64,000 nt of DNA from Gemmatimonadaceae bacterium. GTDB lineage: Bacteria > Gemmatimonadota > Gemmatimonadetes > Gemmatimonadales > Gemmatimonadaceae. Shown piece after piece: positions 36,820 through 44,270 of the stretch. The position numbers and the translations under genes are program-made. The first letter of the stretch is position 1. Each line of letters begins with the position of its first letter. The notes beneath the pieces are model-generated. The model saw only the letters and a program-made list of their open reading frames with translations, was not told the origin of the DNA and made no database searches. The stretch spans positions 62,001 to 126,000 of the forward strand of contig JALHNZ010000001.1 of NCBI GenBank assembly GCA_022843265.1, written 5' to 3'.

Positions 36820-37085
36820 TGGTAGCGCTCCGTAAGGGTGGCGATGGCATACTGACAGAACGCCAGTAGGCTGATGTGTGAGAGGGGCGTGACGACGCCA
36901 TCGCTGAGCAGGCGCATCACAGCGGGCAGCATTTCCGCGTCGGCGCATGCACGATGCGCGCGAATGCGATTGTCCGGGGCGAAGACGGTCAACGCGTGGG
37001 TTTCGTGTCCTGGCCACAGCACCAGCGCGTCGCCCACGCGCGCGCGGATCGGACCGACCATCGGCTGCAGGACCGTCAGCACCAC
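36816..37085 (-). CDS. Small protein, first gene of the integrase operon
   Basis: About 89 residues starting at GTG 37085 (a second GTG lies 3 bases on). It contains VLTVLQPMVGPIRARVGDAL and LLAFCQYAIATLTERY at the end. The opening segment is similar to the 124-residue protein at 37361-37735 (VFDVLSPMIAPVVAHPGEVL), which suggests the two are paralogues flanking the repressor gene. Function unknown. It is divergent from the repressor, so their promoters share the 37086-37148 gap. The start is uncertain because the open frame reaches 37361. Confidence 0.6.
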   Translation of the reverse strand: MVLTVLQPMVGPIRARVGDALVLWPGHETHALTVFAPDNRIRAHRACADAEMLPAVMRLLSDGVVTPLSHISLLAFCQYAIATLTERYQ

Positions 37086-37148
37086 TTCGGGCTCAGGCTG
37101 TGGGGCACGTGATGGCGTGTGACGGGTGGCGGTTCTATCTTGCCTGCT

Positions 37149-37364
37149 ATGCTGATGCTCAGGGTGAAAAAGCTGCGGGAAGCCCGCAAACTCACACAGG
37201 TCGACGTCGCCCAGGCGGCGGGCGTGAGCGTGGTCCAGCTCAGCAAGATTGAGAACAACCACACTCGACGTATCGATCTCGATACGATCGACGGTCTGGC
37301 CCGTGCTCTGAACGTGACACCCGGCCGGTTGTTCGTGCGCGAGGAAGAGTCCGACTCGCATTAG
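37149..37364 (+). CDS. Cro/CI-type helix-turn-helix repressor
   Basis: 71 residues, almost wholly one XRE helix-turn-helix domain: VKKLREARKLTQVDVAQAAG then VSVVQLSKIENNH and a closing LARALNVTPGRLF. It is the only rightward gene of element B and is divergent from the integrase operon, as expected for a lysogeny-type regulator. Two near ATG codons exist (37149, 37155). Its 3' end overlaps the convergent 124-residue gene by 4 bases. A 34-bp palindrome 405 bases downstream may be one of its binding sites. Confidence 0.9.
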   Translation: MLMLRVKKLREARKLTQVDVAQAAGVSVVQLSKIENNHTRRIDLDTIDGLARALNVTPGRLFVREEESDSH

Positions 37365-37735
37365 ATGGCTCCCGTGGTGCGAGCGTCCGCATAGCGCGCG
37401 GCTGCAGCACGAAACGCGTTGAAGTTCGACTCGTAAGAGTTGGCGATCCGTTCAAGGATCCGATCTGCCTTTTCCTGAGTGGCGCGCTGCGCATCGTGGA
37501 GCGCGACACGGGCAGCGGGCACCCGCTCGCGGATTACCTCGGCGAGTAGCAACGGTAGAAGCTCCCCAACCTTCGGCGCTCCCGTGCGGACAACATCAGT
37601 TGTGCCGCGTCGCACGACGAGAATCGGTTCGCTTGCGTCTGCCTGGACGACGAGCACTTCGCCCGGATGTGCCACCACCGGCGCGATCATAGGCGAGAGC
37701 ACATCAAAGACGAACCGCTGGGCAACTGCTGTCAT
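37361..37735 (-). CDS. Unknown protein downstream of the operator-like palindrome
   Basis: 124 residues. The N-terminal part (VFDVLSPMIAPVVAHPGEVL) with alternating hydrophobics suggests a small beta domain, and the C-terminal half is a helix rich in Ala and Arg (RATQEKADRILERIANSYES). It is paralogous in its first 35 residues to the 89-residue protein of the integrase operon. It is the first gene after the 34-bp palindrome on this strand and so is the best candidate for repressor-controlled expression. Function unknown. Confidence 0.7.
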   Translation of the reverse strand: MTAVAQRFVFDVLSPMIAPVVAHPGEVLVVQADASEPILVVRRGTTDVVRTGAPKVGELLPLLLAEVIRERVPAARVALHDAQRATQEKADRILERIANSYESNFNAFRAAAARYADARTTGAI

Positions 37736-37768
37736 GGGGGAAACCTCGTGTTTGTGTCGACTGATGTA

Positions 37769-37802
37769 TTAAACGATGATTAAAGCTTAAATCATAGTTT
37801 AA
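37769..37802. promoter_or_regulatory. 34-bp palindromic operator in an AT-rich island
   Basis: Half-site TTAAACgATGATTaAAG faces its complement CTTaAATCATaGTTTAA, with two mismatched pairs, centred on AAGCTT. It lies in a markedly AT-rich stretch (37760-37802) 34 bases ahead of the leftward 124-residue gene, in otherwise GC-rich DNA. Promoter plus repressor operator is the simplest reading. Confidence 0.6.
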
Positions 37803-37974
37803 CCTCCCGCAAGTACCTGCGGTTGCCAGCTATCGGAGAAGGCGTGCGCCGGTTCATTCAGCCGACGCGTTTCCCTCTGTCAGTGATCGATCGGCGCGCG
37901 CGTCACGGGGTGCGCGCGTGCCAGATCGTGCGCGGACTGGCGCCCATGGGCTCAACCCATGGGCCAGTGACGGG

Positions 37975-38274
37975 TCAGTCGGTGTACAGCGTCATCGTCG
38001 CGTCGTTGAAGTCGGACGCGTTAATGATCACGAATCCGCTCGCGGACGATGCGTCCACAATGCGCACCGTATCGGGGTGCCGGCCGAGGCACGGCTCTTC
38101 GTGCGAGTCGGCAGTCAGCGCCGTGCGGCTGTGCGCGCGAATGGCATGCGGTGCACCGTTAACCATCTCGATGATGACCGGTTCGCCGTTGCTTTCGGTG
38201 ATCGGCGTTCCGGTGGCCAGGTCTACGGCGGCGAACACGCCGTCAACCGATCGGATCTCAAACTTTGGTACCAT
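37975..38274 (-). CDS. Unknown element B protein
   Basis: 99 residues, beta-rich, with FEIRSVDGVFAAVDLATGTP and VRIVDASSASGFVIINASDF. No known domain recognised. It could be a small structural or decoration protein by composition, but this is speculation. It begins at ATG 38274 and is separated from neighbours by short gaps. The 37803-37974 stretch upstream of the palindrome holds a CCCATGGG-type palindrome (CCCATGGGCTCAACCCATGGG) and no gene. Confidence 0.65.
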   Translation of the reverse strand: MVPKFEIRSVDGVFAAVDLATGTPITESNGEPVIIEMVNGAPHAIRAHSRTALTADSHEEPCLGRHPDTVRIVDASSASGFVIINASDFNDATMTLYTD

Positions 38275-38343
38275 GGTTCAGGGAGTTGTGAGTGGTACAG
38301 AGTTGTGCCCGCAGTCACGAGCACTAAGCGCCAGCATGGCCGG

Positions 38344-38883
38344 CTATCGGTTGTGGATCTCCATGGCCCGCATCCTTGCCTCGTGCTCGCGGTTGAGTTC
38401 CGCTCGCTGCTCTTCAATCTTTGCTTTCGCGGCGAGGAGCGGCGCCTCGGCGCGCTCTTTAGCGGCTTCGATTCTCGCGCGCTCTTGCTCGTCTAGGTAT
38501 TTGCGCGCCTTCGCCTCCATCTCTTGCTGACGTTGCTGCTGCGCCGCGCGACTCGCGGGCGTTTCCTCGGCGCCGAGCACCGTGATTCCACGGCCGATCT
38601 TGTCGGCGTGTTCGAGCAAGCTCGCGTCGTCGTTGATGCGCACATGGCCGAGCACGAACGAGCCGTCCGCGGCGCGCTGGTACAGCGGCTGATCTTCGAC
38701 CGGCAGATAGCGCAACGTCTCCAGGCGCGCGGGAAGTGCGCCCGTGCGCGCGGCGAGTGGCGCGACGAGCTCCTGCTCTGCGGCGAAGGCTGCACGGCGT
38801 GCCGCTTCGTCGTAGGCCGCTTTGTCGTGTTGCGCCTTGACCATCGCTTCGCGTTCGGCTGCGGCGGGATCGGGAATGTTCAT
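38344..38883 (-). CDS. Coiled-coil protein
   Basis: 179 residues. An Ala/Glu-rich helix (about 5-45) leads to a small globular middle (LRYLPVEDQPLYQRAADGSF, VLGHVRINDDASLLEHADKI) and a long charged coiled coil (about 110-179, with QQQRQQEMEAKARKYLDEQE). The architecture recalls phage scaffold or minor virion proteins, but no family is recognised. Start ATG 38883 has GGAG 8 bases upstream. It follows a 205-base gap (38884-39088) with no further gene. Confidence 0.75.
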   Translation of the reverse strand: MNIPDPAAAEREAMVKAQHDKAAYDEAARRAAFAAEQELVAPLAARTGALPARLETLRYLPVEDQPLYQRAADGSFVLGHVRINDDASLLEHADKIGRGITVLGAEETPASRAAQQQRQQEMEAKARKYLDEQERARIEAAKERAEAPLLAAKAKIEEQRAELNREHEARMRAMEIHNR

Positions 38884-39088
38884 CGGGTGTGCTCCATGCC
38901 ACAGTGAGAGAGGCGCGTGCCGGCGTGGCGGTTCGTCGCGCGCGGGTTGGTTACCTGCGTTCTGTGCTGTTTCGAGTCGCTTCGCGCACACCGTCGCGCA
39001 CGTGCGATTCGATCACCACCGCAACGCGTTGACGTCGCGTCGGTTGTGTGCGCGTGCATGCCTGTTGTGCTGGCAGGACGTCGCGTCT

Positions 39089-39289
39089 TCATCGGTTCAC
39101 GCTCCATGCCTCTGAGAGGGCGCGTACCTTCGACGCTAAGTCCGCTTGCTGTGCTTGGGCCGCGGCGGACCATTCGTCAGGGGTCATCGGCGCGCCGAGT
39201 CCAAAGAGCGCGCGGACATTGACGCCCTTCGCGCGGCGCACCGTCTGCTCCAACGCCTGGACGCGCTTCTTGAGGCGATCCATGGCCAT
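39089..39289 (-). CDS. Tiny coiled-coil protein 1
   Basis: 66 residues beginning MAMDRLKKRVQALEQTV, a short coiled coil, followed by GVNVRALFGLGAPMTPDEWS and a second helix. The RLxKRxxALE opening recurs in the next gene upstream. Its start overlaps the previous stop (TAATG), so it is coupled to the gene at 39289-39501. Confidence 0.65.
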   Translation of the reverse strand: MAMDRLKKRVQALEQTVRRAKGVNVRALFGLGAPMTPDEWSAAAQAQQADLASKVRALSEAWSVNR

Positions 39290-39501
39290 TAGTCACGCTC
39301 CTGCAGCCGTGTGAGTTCGGTGCGCGTCACCTTACCATCGTGCGCGACGTGCACCGCGTATTCGTGGTGCACGTCGCCAGCGCGCAGCCCTCGCTCAGCG
39401 TCATCATCGGCCATGCGGTGTGTCACGTGAACGTGCAGCTCTGCCTTCGCGAGCCGTGCCGCGTTCTCCAACGCGGTCAAGCGCTTTTCGAGTCGACCCA
39501 T
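39289..39501 (-). CDS. Tiny coiled-coil protein 2
   Basis: 70 residues beginning MGRLEKRLTALENAARL, then a His-rich middle (ELHVHVTHRMADDDAE; HHEYAVHVAHDGK). The His clusters could bind metal; no family known. It follows the 133-residue gene by 2 bases and overlaps the next, in a tight leftward string. Confidence 0.65.
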   Translation of the reverse strand: MGRLEKRLTALENAARLAKAELHVHVTHRMADDDAERGLRAGDVHHEYAVHVAHDGKVTRTELTRLQERD

Positions 39502-39503
39502 GG

Positions 39504-39905
39504 TCAAAAGTCCTCAGCCCGCAGCCTGCGCGCTGCGTTGACGCGCTCTTGCTGCACTGGTGTGTACTGGTCGAGCATGTCAACGCGTCCAGGCGGGACC
39601 CACTCGAACGTTCGGCGCTCCCACGTGTCCGCCCAGGCGACGAGTGCCGCGGGATTCTCTGGCGGTTCGTGGTCGGTGAAGTGCTCGAACAACCGCGCGC
39701 GCACCGTGTCGAGTAGCTGGTCGACTTCGGCGTAGTGCTGCTCTTGTAACGCGATCTCTTGGAAGCGCGCGACCTCGGCGGCGGTGAAACAGTTGACCAG
39801 CATGTGGAGCACCGCTACTTCGCCACGCTCGCGCACTGGCAGCGTCGCGTCGATGCCCGCACGTTGTTCGAGGAGCGCTAAGCGACGGCCTAAGGATCGG
39901 TGCAT
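39504..39905 (-). CDS. Unknown small protein with N-terminal coiled coil
   Basis: 133 residues from ATG 39905, preceded by GGAGGAACTGAGA (good ribosome-binding site), beginning MHRSLGRRLALLEQRAG. This is the same kind of opening as the two following tiny proteins. A helical part follows (LLDTVRARLFEHFTDHEPPE) and then VAWADTWERRTFEWVPPGRV. Function unknown. A GTG at 39920 is an alternative start. The start lies 2 bases after the stop of the gene upstream (TGAGAATG). Confidence 0.7.
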   Translation of the reverse strand: MHRSLGRRLALLEQRAGIDATLPVRERGEVAVLHMLVNCFTAAEVARFQEIALQEQHYAEVDQLLDTVRARLFEHFTDHEPPENPAALVAWADTWERRTFEWVPPGRVDMLDQYTPVQQERVNAARRLRAEDF

Positions 39906-39907
39906 TC

Positions 39908-40150
39908 TCAGTTCCTCCACGGTTCAGATTTACGCTCTTGCGCCGCGGCCGCTTCCAAGGCTTCGACGCGCTGCGCGAGTTCGCTCGATTCGATCAGCCG
40001 GCCGAGGATCGCGAGCAGGTTGCCGAGCTTTGACGCGTCGGTCGTGTCGAGTTCGCCCAGGCGCGCCGCGCGATAAATGCGGGCGAGTTCGCGGCGGACG
40101 CTCGGAATGCTGTCGAGCGGGCCGATGGTGACGGTGCCTCTACTGGCCAT
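39908..40150 (-). CDS. Unknown small protein with C-terminal coiled coil
   Basis: 80 residues: TVTIGPLDSIPSVRRELARI then YRAARLGELDTTDASKLGNL and a coiled-coil end (AQRVEALEAAAAQERK). The segment PSVRRELARIYRAARxGxLDTxDASKLxxLLxxL resembles small phage-encoded proteins found near terminase small subunits and thus may be a DNA-packaging accessory; I could not verify this. It is the first of four genes in a string just left of the iteron region. Confidence 0.65.
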   Translation of the reverse strand: MASRGTVTIGPLDSIPSVRRELARIYRAARLGELDTTDASKLGNLLAILGRLIESSELAQRVEALEAAAAQERKSEPWRN

Positions 40151-40310
40151 ATGGATGAGCCCGGTTCAGTGGGAGAGAGGGGGGGAGTATCGATCGACGC
40201 GTGGCGTTTCCCCTCTGAGCGTGGCGTGCAGGTCGCTCGAAAAACGGCGGTGCAGTGATGGCGGCGCGATACGAAAACGAACGAGAGGTTTCGCGGATCT
40301 TGTTGCTCAG

Positions 40311-40431
40311 CAGATGACGCAGATGACGCAGATGATACGATTCCCGGTAAACCACGTATGCGCGCACGCGTGTGCGCGCGTGTAGACGTCGATATGTAAA
40401 AACGCGTCATCTGCGTCATCTGCGTCATTCT
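40311..40431. repeat. Inverted pair of 9-bp iteron arrays beside the helicase gene
   Basis: Three tandem copies of CAGATGACG (the last degenerate) at 40311-40337 and three inverted copies (CGTCATCTG, the last degenerate) at 40405-40431 enclose 67 bases. Those 67 bases contain a further palindrome, GCGCGCAC-GCGT-GTGCGCGC. The right array runs across the helicase stop codon (40425-40427). Such nested iterons next to a D5/P4-type helicase are typical of a replication origin; a very large terminator is the alternative. Nothing else is seen in 40151-40310. Confidence 0.65.
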
Positions 40432-41810
40432 CCGTCGAACATTGGGGTGTTGATGCGCACTCCGAGGAACCCGCGGCCGTTCGGACGGCGGTGCATTTTG
40501 GCGCCGCGATCGACCAGATAGTCAGAGAGCGCGCGAGAGCTGAGCGGCTTCTCGCCTCGTGCGATCGCCCACTCGGACCAGCTCGCAAATAGCTTTGCAC
40601 TGGACGTCCATGACGTCGGGTCTTCGGTAACGCGATCCGCGAGCCATTGCCCCATCAAGTCTTCGCCGCCGACATATTCTGAGGCGGCCGCGAGCACGGA
40701 CGACGGCGGACAGAGGCCGATTCGCTGCCACTCGAGACAGCCCTCAATCGCCCAGGCGAGAATACCGGCCGCCTCCGCTTTCAATCGATCGGCGAGGTGA
40801 TGGTCGATGCTCGCCGGCTTCTGGTTGAACTGCACCACGTGTAGCCGTCTGCGTATTCCATCGTCGGCGCCAGCGAGACGCGGACGATGGTTGCCAGCGA
40901 GTAAAAGCTTGAACTGCGGATCAAACTCAAACTCGTCCTGCCGCATGAATCGCGCGGACTGTCGCTCTCCGCTCGACAGCTCCTTGATGCGCGCGGCCGC
41001 GAGTCGTTTCCCGGCTTCCGTTTCGGTAGCGACGACCATGCGCGCACCGGCGAGCCGCGCGATTTCGGTCGAGTGCGATTCGTTCTGACGCTCGGTGAAG
41101 GTCGAAATGTTTGCGGAGCGCGCGTATCCGCCGAGCACGTACGCCAGCGTGCGCAGAAACGTCGACTTGCCGGTACCGCCAGAGCCGTGAAAGAACACGA
41201 TAATGTGCTCACGAATGCTCCCCGTGAGGCAGTAGCCGGCCAGCCGACGCAGATACGCCATGGTCTCGACATCCTGTGCCGTTTGCTCGCTCAGGATGCG
41301 CTTCCACGTGGGGCAGTCGCCACCAGGCGTAGCGGCGGCGCGCATGGTGTGCACCACGGCACTTGTTGCGGGTTTCAGATCACCCGTTCGCAGATCGACA
41401 AAGAAACCGCCTGGCACACACAAGAGCATCGGATCAGGGTTCATGTGCGCCGGCGCAATCGCGTGCACGGGATCACATGAGGCCAACCGCACAATCGCTG
41501 CGATGGTTTTCGCGCTGAGCACGGACTGCGCGCGCGTTGCCGACCGTTTCAGTCCGGCCGCGTCAACTGCGTCTCTGGCAACCTGACGCGCCATGTCAAA
41601 GACGCGCGTGATCGAATCTTCGAGGAACACGCCATCGGTGTAGAGGAACCACCGGCCGTAGGCCGCGCAGTAGCGCACCGTCGACCCGTACCGTTCCGTG
41701 AACATCGTAGCGAGCCTATCCTCGGACAGATCGAGCGATTCAGCCGCGTCGGCTGTCGGAGGCGGCGCCATTGCATCGCCTGGCACAATCGCAAGTCGCG
41801 CTGTGGTCAC
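40425..41810 (-). CDS. D5/P4-family SF3 helicase (phage/plasmid primase family)
   Basis: 461 residues from a GTG that overlaps the preceding stop. The D5_N domain (about residues 20-190, with YCAAYGRWFLYTDGVFLED) comes first. The SF3 helicase has Walker A GSGGTGKST (about 209-217), Walker B-type MVVATET, and motif C FKLLLAGNHRPRLAGADDG with the arginine pair RRRLHVV. A C-terminal winged-helix-like segment (SSRALSDYLVDRGAKMHRRP) follows. The protein would unwind DNA to replicate the element. The catalytic primase domain present in longer P4 alpha-type proteins is absent here. Iteron-like repeats overlap its 3' end. Confidence 0.9.
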   Translation of the reverse strand: MTTARLAIVPGDAMAPPPTADAAESLDLSEDRLATMFTERYGSTVRYCAAYGRWFLYTDGVFLEDSITRVFDMARQVARDAVDAAGLKRSATRAQSVLSAKTIAAIVRLASCDPVHAIAPAHMNPDPMLLCVPGGFFVDLRTGDLKPATSAVVHTMRAAATPGGDCPTWKRILSEQTAQDVETMAYLRRLAGYCLTGSIREHIIVFFHGSGGTGKSTFLRTLAYVLGGYARSANISTFTERQNESHSTEIARLAGARMVVATETEAGKRLAAARIKELSSGERQSARFMRQDEFEFDPQFKLLLAGNHRPRLAGADDGIRRRLHVVQFNQKPASIDHHLADRLKAEAAGILAWAIEGCLEWQRIGLCPPSSVLAAASEYVGGEDLMGQWLADRVTEDPTSWTSSAKLFASWSEWAIARGEKPLSSRALSDYLVDRGAKMHRRPNGRGFLGVRINTPMFDGE

Positions 41811-42220
41811 GCAGCTTTCTCGATATGGGGAGTGGTGGAGCTGCGGTGCGCGTGCCACGCGTCGCGCAGCATGACGTCCGCGCGTAGGCGCTGCGCGGCG
41901 GTTGCACCGCGATACGTGAGGTAGGCCGCGAGCTCGCTGCGCATGCGCTCGCGGTCGTCGCCGAAGTGTGCGCGCAGATCAGCAACGAGCCCGCGCACTT
42001 CGACCAGTGTCACGGGCGGTTGCGCCGCATCGATGCACGCGGCTGCCGCGATCAATCCAAGTGCGCGATCCTGCAGCGGCACGTCCGCGCGATCCCGCCA
42101 GCGCTTGAGCAGATAGACGACGTTCTGCACGCCGAGCCCGAACGTGTCGCGCAGCCCGCGCGCAATGTCGAGGGCGCGCGTCGCGTGGTGTGGCGCATCG
42201 TTGCCGTCTGGTGTTTCCAT
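41807..42220 (-). CDS. Unknown helical protein upstream of the helicase
   Basis: 137 residues with HHATRALDIARGLRDTFGLG, VQNVVYLLKRWRDRADVPLQ and LVADLRAHFGDDRERMRSEL, predicted mostly helical. It overlaps the helicase start (GTGA) and the zinc-ribbon-like gene before it (TGATG), so it is made with both. It might be a helicase loader or a replication accessory factor; there is no known motif. Confidence 0.7.
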   Translation of the reverse strand: METPDGNDAPHHATRALDIARGLRDTFGLGVQNVVYLLKRWRDRADVPLQDRALGLIAAAACIDAAQPPVTLVEVRGLVADLRAHFGDDRERMRSELAAYLTYRGATAAQRLRADVMLRDAWHAHRSSTTPHIEKAA

Positions 42221-42492
42221 CACGACGCGCGCCTCTTGTGCGGGCGCTTGAGCGTCGCCGGCGACACTTCGTCGCGGTGCACAAGCGCCACTCGATAGAC
42301 TTTCCCACAGCAATCAGCGACGCGCACTCGGTGTGATGCGCGCGTCTCGGCCGCAGTCGTGCCGTGCAAATGGTGGCGGCCGCAGTAGATGCACCGGGGC
42401 ACCTCGATCGTGAGGCCGCTCGGGCTGAGTACGCCGAGCACCGTCGGCAGTTGACGGGTTTTTTGTTTCGCGCTAACTTTTCGATTCATCAC
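42220..42492 (-). CDS. Small protein with zinc-finger-like cysteines
   Basis: 90 residues. CIYCGRHHLHG gives a C-x2-C plus His pair, and a second CC pair lies 24 residues later (VADCCGKVYRV), so a zinc-binding fold of about 40 residues is likely. A basic tail (LKRPHKRRAS) follows. It is probably a small DNA- or RNA-binding protein; function unknown. It is coupled to the next gene by TGATG. Confidence 0.7.
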   Translation of the reverse strand: MMNRKVSAKQKTRQLPTVLGVLSPSGLTIEVPRCIYCGRHHLHGTTAAETRASHRVRVADCCGKVYRVALVHRDEVSPATLKRPHKRRAS

Positions 42493-42627
42493 AGACAGGA
42501 CACCTCGCGAACGCTCCCCCGGTCTCGTCCACCGCTCAGGGGAGCGTTCGTGTGTTCAGGGTTCGGATGGCGGAGCGGCGACGATACGCCAGCGATTCAG
42601 GGGCATGGTGCGGAACCGGGTGCGCGC

Positions 42628-42873
42628 TCAGGCGGCGATCTGGTGATCTGGCGAGGCGCTCCCTCCGAGCTCCCGCCATGACAGGAGCTTGCTCCGCGAT
42701 AGGCGGACGCGGCGCCCAACCTTCCAGTAGACACCGGGCGGGATATCGCCGTCTCGGATGGCTTTGGCGAGCTCCTTGGAACTCACGCCCAGCAGCGGCG
42801 CCGCTTCATCGATGGAGATGATCTCGCGTCCGCTGTGCGCGTCGACGGTTTGCGGAATGGTGATCTTGGGCAT
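42628..42873 (-). CDS. AlpA/excisionase-like DNA-binding protein 1
   Basis: 81 residues. IISIDEAAPLLGVSSKELAKAI then GDIPPGVYWKVGRRVRLSRSKLLSW is the arrangement of the MerR/AlpA helix-turn-helix seen in excisionases and phage regulators, with a recognition helix followed by a wing. It could direct excision or regulate the element. It lies directly after the second HTH protein, 3 bases apart. Confidence 0.85.
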   Translation of the reverse strand: MPKITIPQTVDAHSGREIISIDEAAPLLGVSSKELAKAIRDGDIPPGVYWKVGRRVRLSRSKLLSWRELGGSASPDHQIAA

Positions 42874-42876
42874 TGC

Positions 42877-43191
42877 TCAAGCCGCCCGCGTATCTGTGCC
42901 GCCGCTCTTGAGCCACGCGTCGAACGTGTCGCGGTCGAACCTGATGGTTCGTGCAATGCGCGTATGCGGGAGAATGCCTTGCCGGCAGTAGCGCCACACG
43001 GACGCGACGCTGACCCCGAGTCGCTGCGCGATATCGGGCGCGGACAGTGCGGGCGCTGAGTGATCAGGTTGGGGTCCGTTGGACCGCGGCGGCTCGTTTC
43101 GAGCGGCTTGACGTGCTTTGGCGGGGCGTGGGGCGCCGCTCGTCCTGCGCGAGATCGCGCGTTCGACGTTTAGTCCGCTAACACCGCTCAT
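42877..43191 (-). CDS. AlpA/excisionase-like DNA-binding protein 2
   Basis: 104 residues from ATG 43191. The C-terminal half is the HTH_17-type domain LSAPDIAQRLGVSVASVWRY, CRQGILPHTRIARTIRFDRD, TFDAWLKSGG. The N-terminal half is a basic, Pro/Ala-rich linker. An ATG at 43290 would add 33 residues with four Cys, which I cannot decide. It is the rightmost gene of element B and may control the leftward string or excision. Confidence 0.8.
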   Translation of the reverse strand: MSGVSGLNVERAISRRTSGAPRPAKARQAARNEPPRSNGPQPDHSAPALSAPDIAQRLGVSVASVWRYCRQGILPHTRIARTIRFDRDTFDAWLKSGGTDTRAA

Positions 43192-43597
43192 CGGTGCGCC
43201 CGTAGGTGCACCGGCAGGCCGGGAGATGAAACACTGCTGGTCGCATGGGCGACACTCCTCAGAAAGGGCGCTTGTTCGATCAGCATTCACCGATCAAACG
43301 CAGCCAACTACCACCATCGTTTGGCATGATGCAACAACTCGCAACTGATTGCAAGTCCCGCAAACTCGCTCATCACGCAAACGTGCAACGTGCATCACGC
43401 GACGGCGACTTCGCGCGCGCAACAATGTGCACGAGCGTCAAATAGCGACGCTGCAATGCGCTTGTTCCTTCCGGTTTCTTCCGGTTCTTTCCGTTCGCGC
43501 ACTCACGCGTGGCACGCGAGGCAAACACATGCAAACGAACGGATTACACACGTTCTGCGCGACGGGAAAGCACGGGAAAGGACAAGCACTGCGCTGA
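43192..43597. other. Right end of element B, with 10-bp repeats
   Basis: About 400 bases without a clear gene. Three tandem 10-bp units of the type TTCCGGTTTC lie at 43469-43498, and several CGCAAA/GCAAC motifs occur at 43330-43420. Position, 100-270 bases inside the attachment core, suits arm-type integrase binding sites and the promoter of the leftward HTH gene. Confidence 0.45.
43469..43498. repeat. Three tandem 10-bp repeats near attR
   Basis: TTCCGGTTTC, TTCCGGTTCT and TTTCCGTTCG-type units run end to end about 100 bases inside the right attachment core. They are candidate arm-type integrase sites. Confidence 0.45.
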
Positions 43598-43635
43598 TTG
43601 GGAAGCTGGCATTCTACCAACTGAATTACGCCCGC
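43598..43635 (-). repeat. attR: 38-bp copy of the tRNA-Gly 5' half
   Basis: Identical to 30667-30704, from the anticodon loop through the 5' acceptor strand of tRNA-Gly(CCC). To its left identity stops right at the loop (TTGGGAA, 43598-43604). This is presumably the original chromosomal 5' half, now cut off from its 3' half. Confidence 0.9.
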
Positions 43636-43733
43636 GAACTACACCCGCAGCGTGAAGGTAGGCGCACGATTCGCACGCAGCAAGGTCACGCACCGCGTTC
43701 TTCACGCGGCACGCGCCTCGCAGCCCTCACGCG

Positions 43734-44165
43734 TTAGCCGCCAATCACCATGAACGCCACCGTCCACGTAGGCGGCGCGTTGATCAACACCGCAAACCAG
43801 CGCCCCTCATCGAACACCAGCGCGCACACGGTGGGATTTGCCCCACCGATCCCGTCGCCGATCGGCTGCCAGATGCCTTCGTTGGGCGCATCACTGATAA
43901 AGCACGCAAGCAGCGGCGGCTGCGCAGGGTTGGTGCCGAACGCGAGTGGCAACGCCTGTTCGGCATACCCGTCGGCGGCGATCCGTACAAAGTACGTGCT
44001 GCGCATGGTGCCGGTGCCCGCCGGGCCTTGTGGTCCTACGGGCCCCTGCGGACCGACCGGCCCCGGCGCGCCCTGTGGACCGGTGGGACCCGTCTCCCCG
44101 GTGCATGCGGTGGCCAACACCATGCCCAATACCAGCACCGCCGCCCGCGACATCACTCGACGCAT
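43734..44165 (-). CDS. Collagen-like lipoprotein
   Basis: 143 residues. A lipoprotein signal (SRAAVLVLGMVLATAC) is followed directly by nine or ten Gly-x-y triplets (GETGPTGPQGAPGPVGPQG and on), then a compact C-terminal domain (about 65-143, with YFVRIAADGYAEQALPLAFG and WFAVLINAPPTWTVAFMVIG). It is probably a surface or periplasmic trimer formed by a short collagen-like helix. The chosen start removes an upstream extension with no coding character. It lies between the attachment site and the tRNA operon. Confidence 0.8.
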   Translation of the reverse strand: MRRVMSRAAVLVLGMVLATACTGETGPTGPQGAPGPVGPQGPVGPQGPAGTGTMRSTYFVRIAADGYAEQALPLAFGTNPAQPPLLACFISDAPNEGIWQPIGDGIGGANPTVCALVFDEGRWFAVLINAPPTWTVAFMVIGG

Positions 44166-44270
44166 GTACGCCTCTTCCTCAATGGGCGCGCGTGGCGCCG
44201 GATGAATGTGAACTGCGAAGCCGTCACTCCGCACGCACGTCAAACTCTCTGCAGTACACCGCAAAACAAA

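Noticed and set aside
43330-43440. Clustered GCAA motifs as a CRISPR-like or iteron array
   Set aside because: Spacing is irregular and units are only 5-7 bases; no direct repeats of CRISPR length occur anywhere in the window.
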